The notes below the pieces were generated by a model. It had not been told where the DNA came from. It saw only the letters and a list, made by a program, of their open reading frames with translations, and made no database searches. The position numbers and the translations under genes are program-made. From contig JAEDOP010000011.1 of the NCBI GenBank assembly GCA_016301865.1, forward strand, positions 1-13,695: a stretch of DNA of 13,695 nucleotides. Direction: 5' to 3'. Below, piece by piece: positions 11,925 to 13,695 of the stretch (the stretch's first letter is position 1; every line of letters starts with the position of its first letter). Origin of the DNA: Alphaproteobacteria bacterium (GTDB lineage Bacteria > Pseudomonadota > Alphaproteobacteria > Rs-D84).

Positions 11925-13670
11925 ATGTTATTTGGCAAAAAATCAGGCATTAAAAATCGAAATCGCGAACGCTATGAACGTGTTCGTCGCTTGATGTGGA
12001 TAAAATGTGAATCATGTGGCAAACTGGTTTACTATAAAGATTACAAGGATAATAAATACATTTGCCCCAGTTGCGGTCGTGCATTTATCATGACCCCGAA
12101 ACAGCGTTTTGATTTACTGTTCGACGATAATACTTGGGAAAAATTAACGCCGCCAAACGTATCGGACGACCCGTTAAAGTTTGTCGATCGCATTGCGTAC
12201 ACTGAACGCCTGGATGATGCGCGTTCTGAAACGGGGTGTTATGATGCAGTATCTACGGCGGACGGAACGATTGGTGGTGTTCCATCGACGGTTTGTGTTT
12301 TGAATGGCCTGTTTATGATGGGGTCTATGGGACGTGCGGCGGGCGATGCAATTGTCGCAGCGATGGAACACGCGGTTGCAGAACGTCGTCCGTTTATTAT
12401 GGTCACATCCAGTGGTGGCGCCCGTATGCAGGAAAACATTTTGTCATTAATGCAAATGGCACGCACAACGGCCGCTGTGAACAAGTTGCACGCAAACGGC
12501 ATTCCGTACATCGTTTTGTTGACCGATCCAACATTCGGTGGTGTAACGGCGTCATTTGCGATGCTGGGCGACATCCATATTGCAGAAAAGGGCGCACGTA
12601 TCGGTTTTGCCGGTCGTCGTGTCATTGAACAAAATATTCGCGAAAAATTGCCATCAAATTTCCAGACGGCTGAATACCTGTACGAACACGGTATGGTCGA
12701 TATGGTTGTGGCACGTGGTGGCCTGCATGATGCGATTGCGAAAATCTTGGCAGTATTGACCAAGCAAGAACGCGCCCCGAAACAAATTGTTGCCACGACG
12801 CCTGCGCATGACGCATCGAAAAAGATACGTGGTATGGGCGAAAACGAAGCGTATGACAAAGTATTGCTGGCACGTCATGAAAATCGCCCGCATTTCCTGG
12901 ATTACATCAATGGTATTGTTGACGATTGGACATATCTGGCCGGCGACAGATTATATGCCGAAGATGCGGCAATGGGTTCTGGTATTGGGTTCTGGCGTGG
13001 TATCCCTGCCGTCATTATCGGCCAGGAACAGGGTCGCACCATCGAAACCCGTCAGAAACATCGTTTCGGTATGGCCAATCCCGACGGCTATCGCAAGGCG
13101 GTTCGCATGATGCGCCTGGCGGAAAAATTTCAGTTGCCATTAATTTCGCTGTTTGATACCGCTGGCGCATTCGCCGGCCGCGAAGGCGAAGAACGCGGTC
13201 AATCCCAGGCGGTTGCGTCATCAATTGCGGCGGGTCTGTCAATGCGCGCGCCATACGTTGCCGTCAACACCGGCCAGGGTGGTTCGGGCGGTGCGATTGC
13301 GATTGGAACGGGCGACCGTGTATTGATGATGGAAAACGCAATTTATTCTGTGATTGCCCCCGAATCATGTGCCAGTATTTTGTGGCGCGACAATAAATAC
13401 CGTGCAACTGCATCTGCGGCAATGAAATTGACCGCGCGCGATATGGCGGACATGAACGTGATTGATGAAATTATTCATGAACCGGCCGGTGGTGCGCACA
13501 CAGATTGGCAAACAACAATGGAATTATTGGCCAATTCTGTTGCCGCCCAGATTGTTGAATTACAGCAAATTCCGGTTGATGAATTGCCATCAAAACGCGC
13601 GGATAAATTCTTGGCGATGACACGCGACGTTGAAATATATCAGCCCGAACACATCGGCGAAGAGCACTAA
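11925..13670 (+). CDS. accDA: Acetyl-CoA carboxylase carboxyltransferase, beta-alpha fusion (AccD-AccA)
   Basis: This protein carries out the second half-reaction of acetyl-CoA carboxylase, moving the carboxyl group from biotin to acetyl-CoA to form malonyl-CoA for fatty-acid synthesis. One uninterrupted 581-residue frame contains both subunits. The beta part (about 1-285) has the zinc finger C28-C31-C47-C50, and the crotonase-fold motif SSGGARMQE (162-170) plus DPTFGGVTASFAML. The alpha part (about 308-581) begins at YDKVLLARHENRPHFLDYI and has FGMANPDGYRKA, DTAGAF (411-416), GQGGSGGAIAI (450-460) and SVIAPESCASILWRD. The N-terminal helical region of normal AccA (roughly 60-70 residues) is missing or replaced by a short linker (about 285-307). 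Separate accD and accA are the rule in most bacteria, so the fusion is notable. Biotin carrier and carboxylase subunits must be elsewhere. Confidence 0.95.
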   Translation: MLFGKKSGIKNRNRERYERVRRLMWIKCESCGKLVYYKDYKDNKYICPSCGRAFIMTPKQRFDLLFDDNTWEKLTPPNVSDDPLKFVDRIAYTERLDDARSETGCYDAVSTADGTIGGVPSTVCVLNGLFMMGSMGRAAGDAIVAAMEHAVAERRPFIMVTSSGGARMQENILSLMQMARTTAAVNKLHANGIPYIVLLTDPTFGGVTASFAMLGDIHIAEKGARIGFAGRRVIEQNIREKLPSNFQTAEYLYEHGMVDMVVARGGLHDAIAKILAVLTKQERAPKQIVATTPAHDASKKIRGMGENEAYDKVLLARHENRPHFLDYINGIVDDWTYLAGDRLYAEDAAMGSGIGFWRGIPAVIIGQEQGRTIETRQKHRFGMANPDGYRKAVRMMRLAEKFQLPLISLFDTAGAFAGREGEERGQSQAVASSIAAGLSMRAPYVAVNTGQGGSGGAIAIGTGDRVLMMENAIYSVIAPESCASILWRDNKYRATASAAMKLTARDMADMNVIDEIIHEPAGGAHTDWQTTMELLANSVAAQIVELQQIPVDELPSKRADKFLAMTRDVEIYQPEHIGEEH

Positions 13671-13673
13671 AGA

Positions 13674-13695
13674 AAAACCGCCATTTGGCGGTTTT
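13674..13695. terminator. Terminator after accDA
   Basis: AAAACCGCC (13674-13682) pairs with GGCGGTTTT (13687-13695), loop ATTT; the T-run meets the window edge. Confidence 0.9.

Noticed and set aside
12239..12859. 206-codon open frame on the minus strand
   Set aside because: It lies entirely antisense to the accDA coding region, which has clear motifs in this stretch.

Overview
This is a compact bacterial chromosome segment, most likely from a host-associated (probably gut) alphaproteobacterium. That placement is inference. It rests on an ihfB-like gene directly before accD, the general gene style, Gram-negative features (a signal-peptide beta-barrel start, a Tat-exported amidase) and a GT6 glycosyltransferase, a family known mostly from host-associated bacteria. 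No phage or transposase genes are visible.

Layout. 1-319 (-): start of an exported, probable outer-membrane beta-barrel protein, cut by the window edge. 413-2188 (+): a class A penicillin-binding protein, divergent from it through overlapping promoters. 2242-4020 (+): an ABC exporter. 4020-4131: two terminators flanking a seven-base tandem repeat. 4130-5198 (-): prfB (release factor 2) with a textbook +1 programmed frameshift, so simple ORF calling loses its first 59 residues. 5295-6542 (+): a secreted cysteine-rich protein of unknown function. 6736-7008 (+): HU. 7057-7417: gene-free, holding a palindromic repeat element. 7418-8299 (-): a blood-group-like GT6 glycosyltransferase. 8300-8500 (-): a strongly structured, promoter-driven leader or small RNA ending in a terminator hairpin that contains the GT6 ribosome binding site. 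8588-9760 (+): a Tat-exported N-acetylmuramoyl-L-alanine amidase. 9868-10107 (-): a small GIY-YIG protein lying between a tRNA-Ser(CGA) gene (10227-10317, -) and a partial copy of that tRNA's 3' end. 10401-10745 (+): an alkyltransferase-like DNA repair protein with Trp in place of the acceptor Cys. 10778-11494 (-): a Prx6-type peroxiredoxin. 11641-13670 (+): an IHF-beta-like protein followed after 2 bases by a single-ORF fusion of acetyl-CoA carboxylase beta and alpha subunits (AccD-AccA).

Most genes are housekeeping: envelope growth and division (PBP, amidase, ABC exporter), nucleoid structure (HU, IHF-like), translation (RF2, tRNA-Ser), fatty-acid synthesis (AccDA), and peroxide or alkylation defence. 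Transcription units are short, with recognisable -35/-10 promoters and repeated CCGCC-N4-GGCGG terminators. Three genes have promoters placed so that transcription would begin at or within a few bases of the start codon, suggesting leaderless mRNAs. The most intriguing part is 7057-8500: the GT6 gene, its structured leader, and the repeat element beside it.
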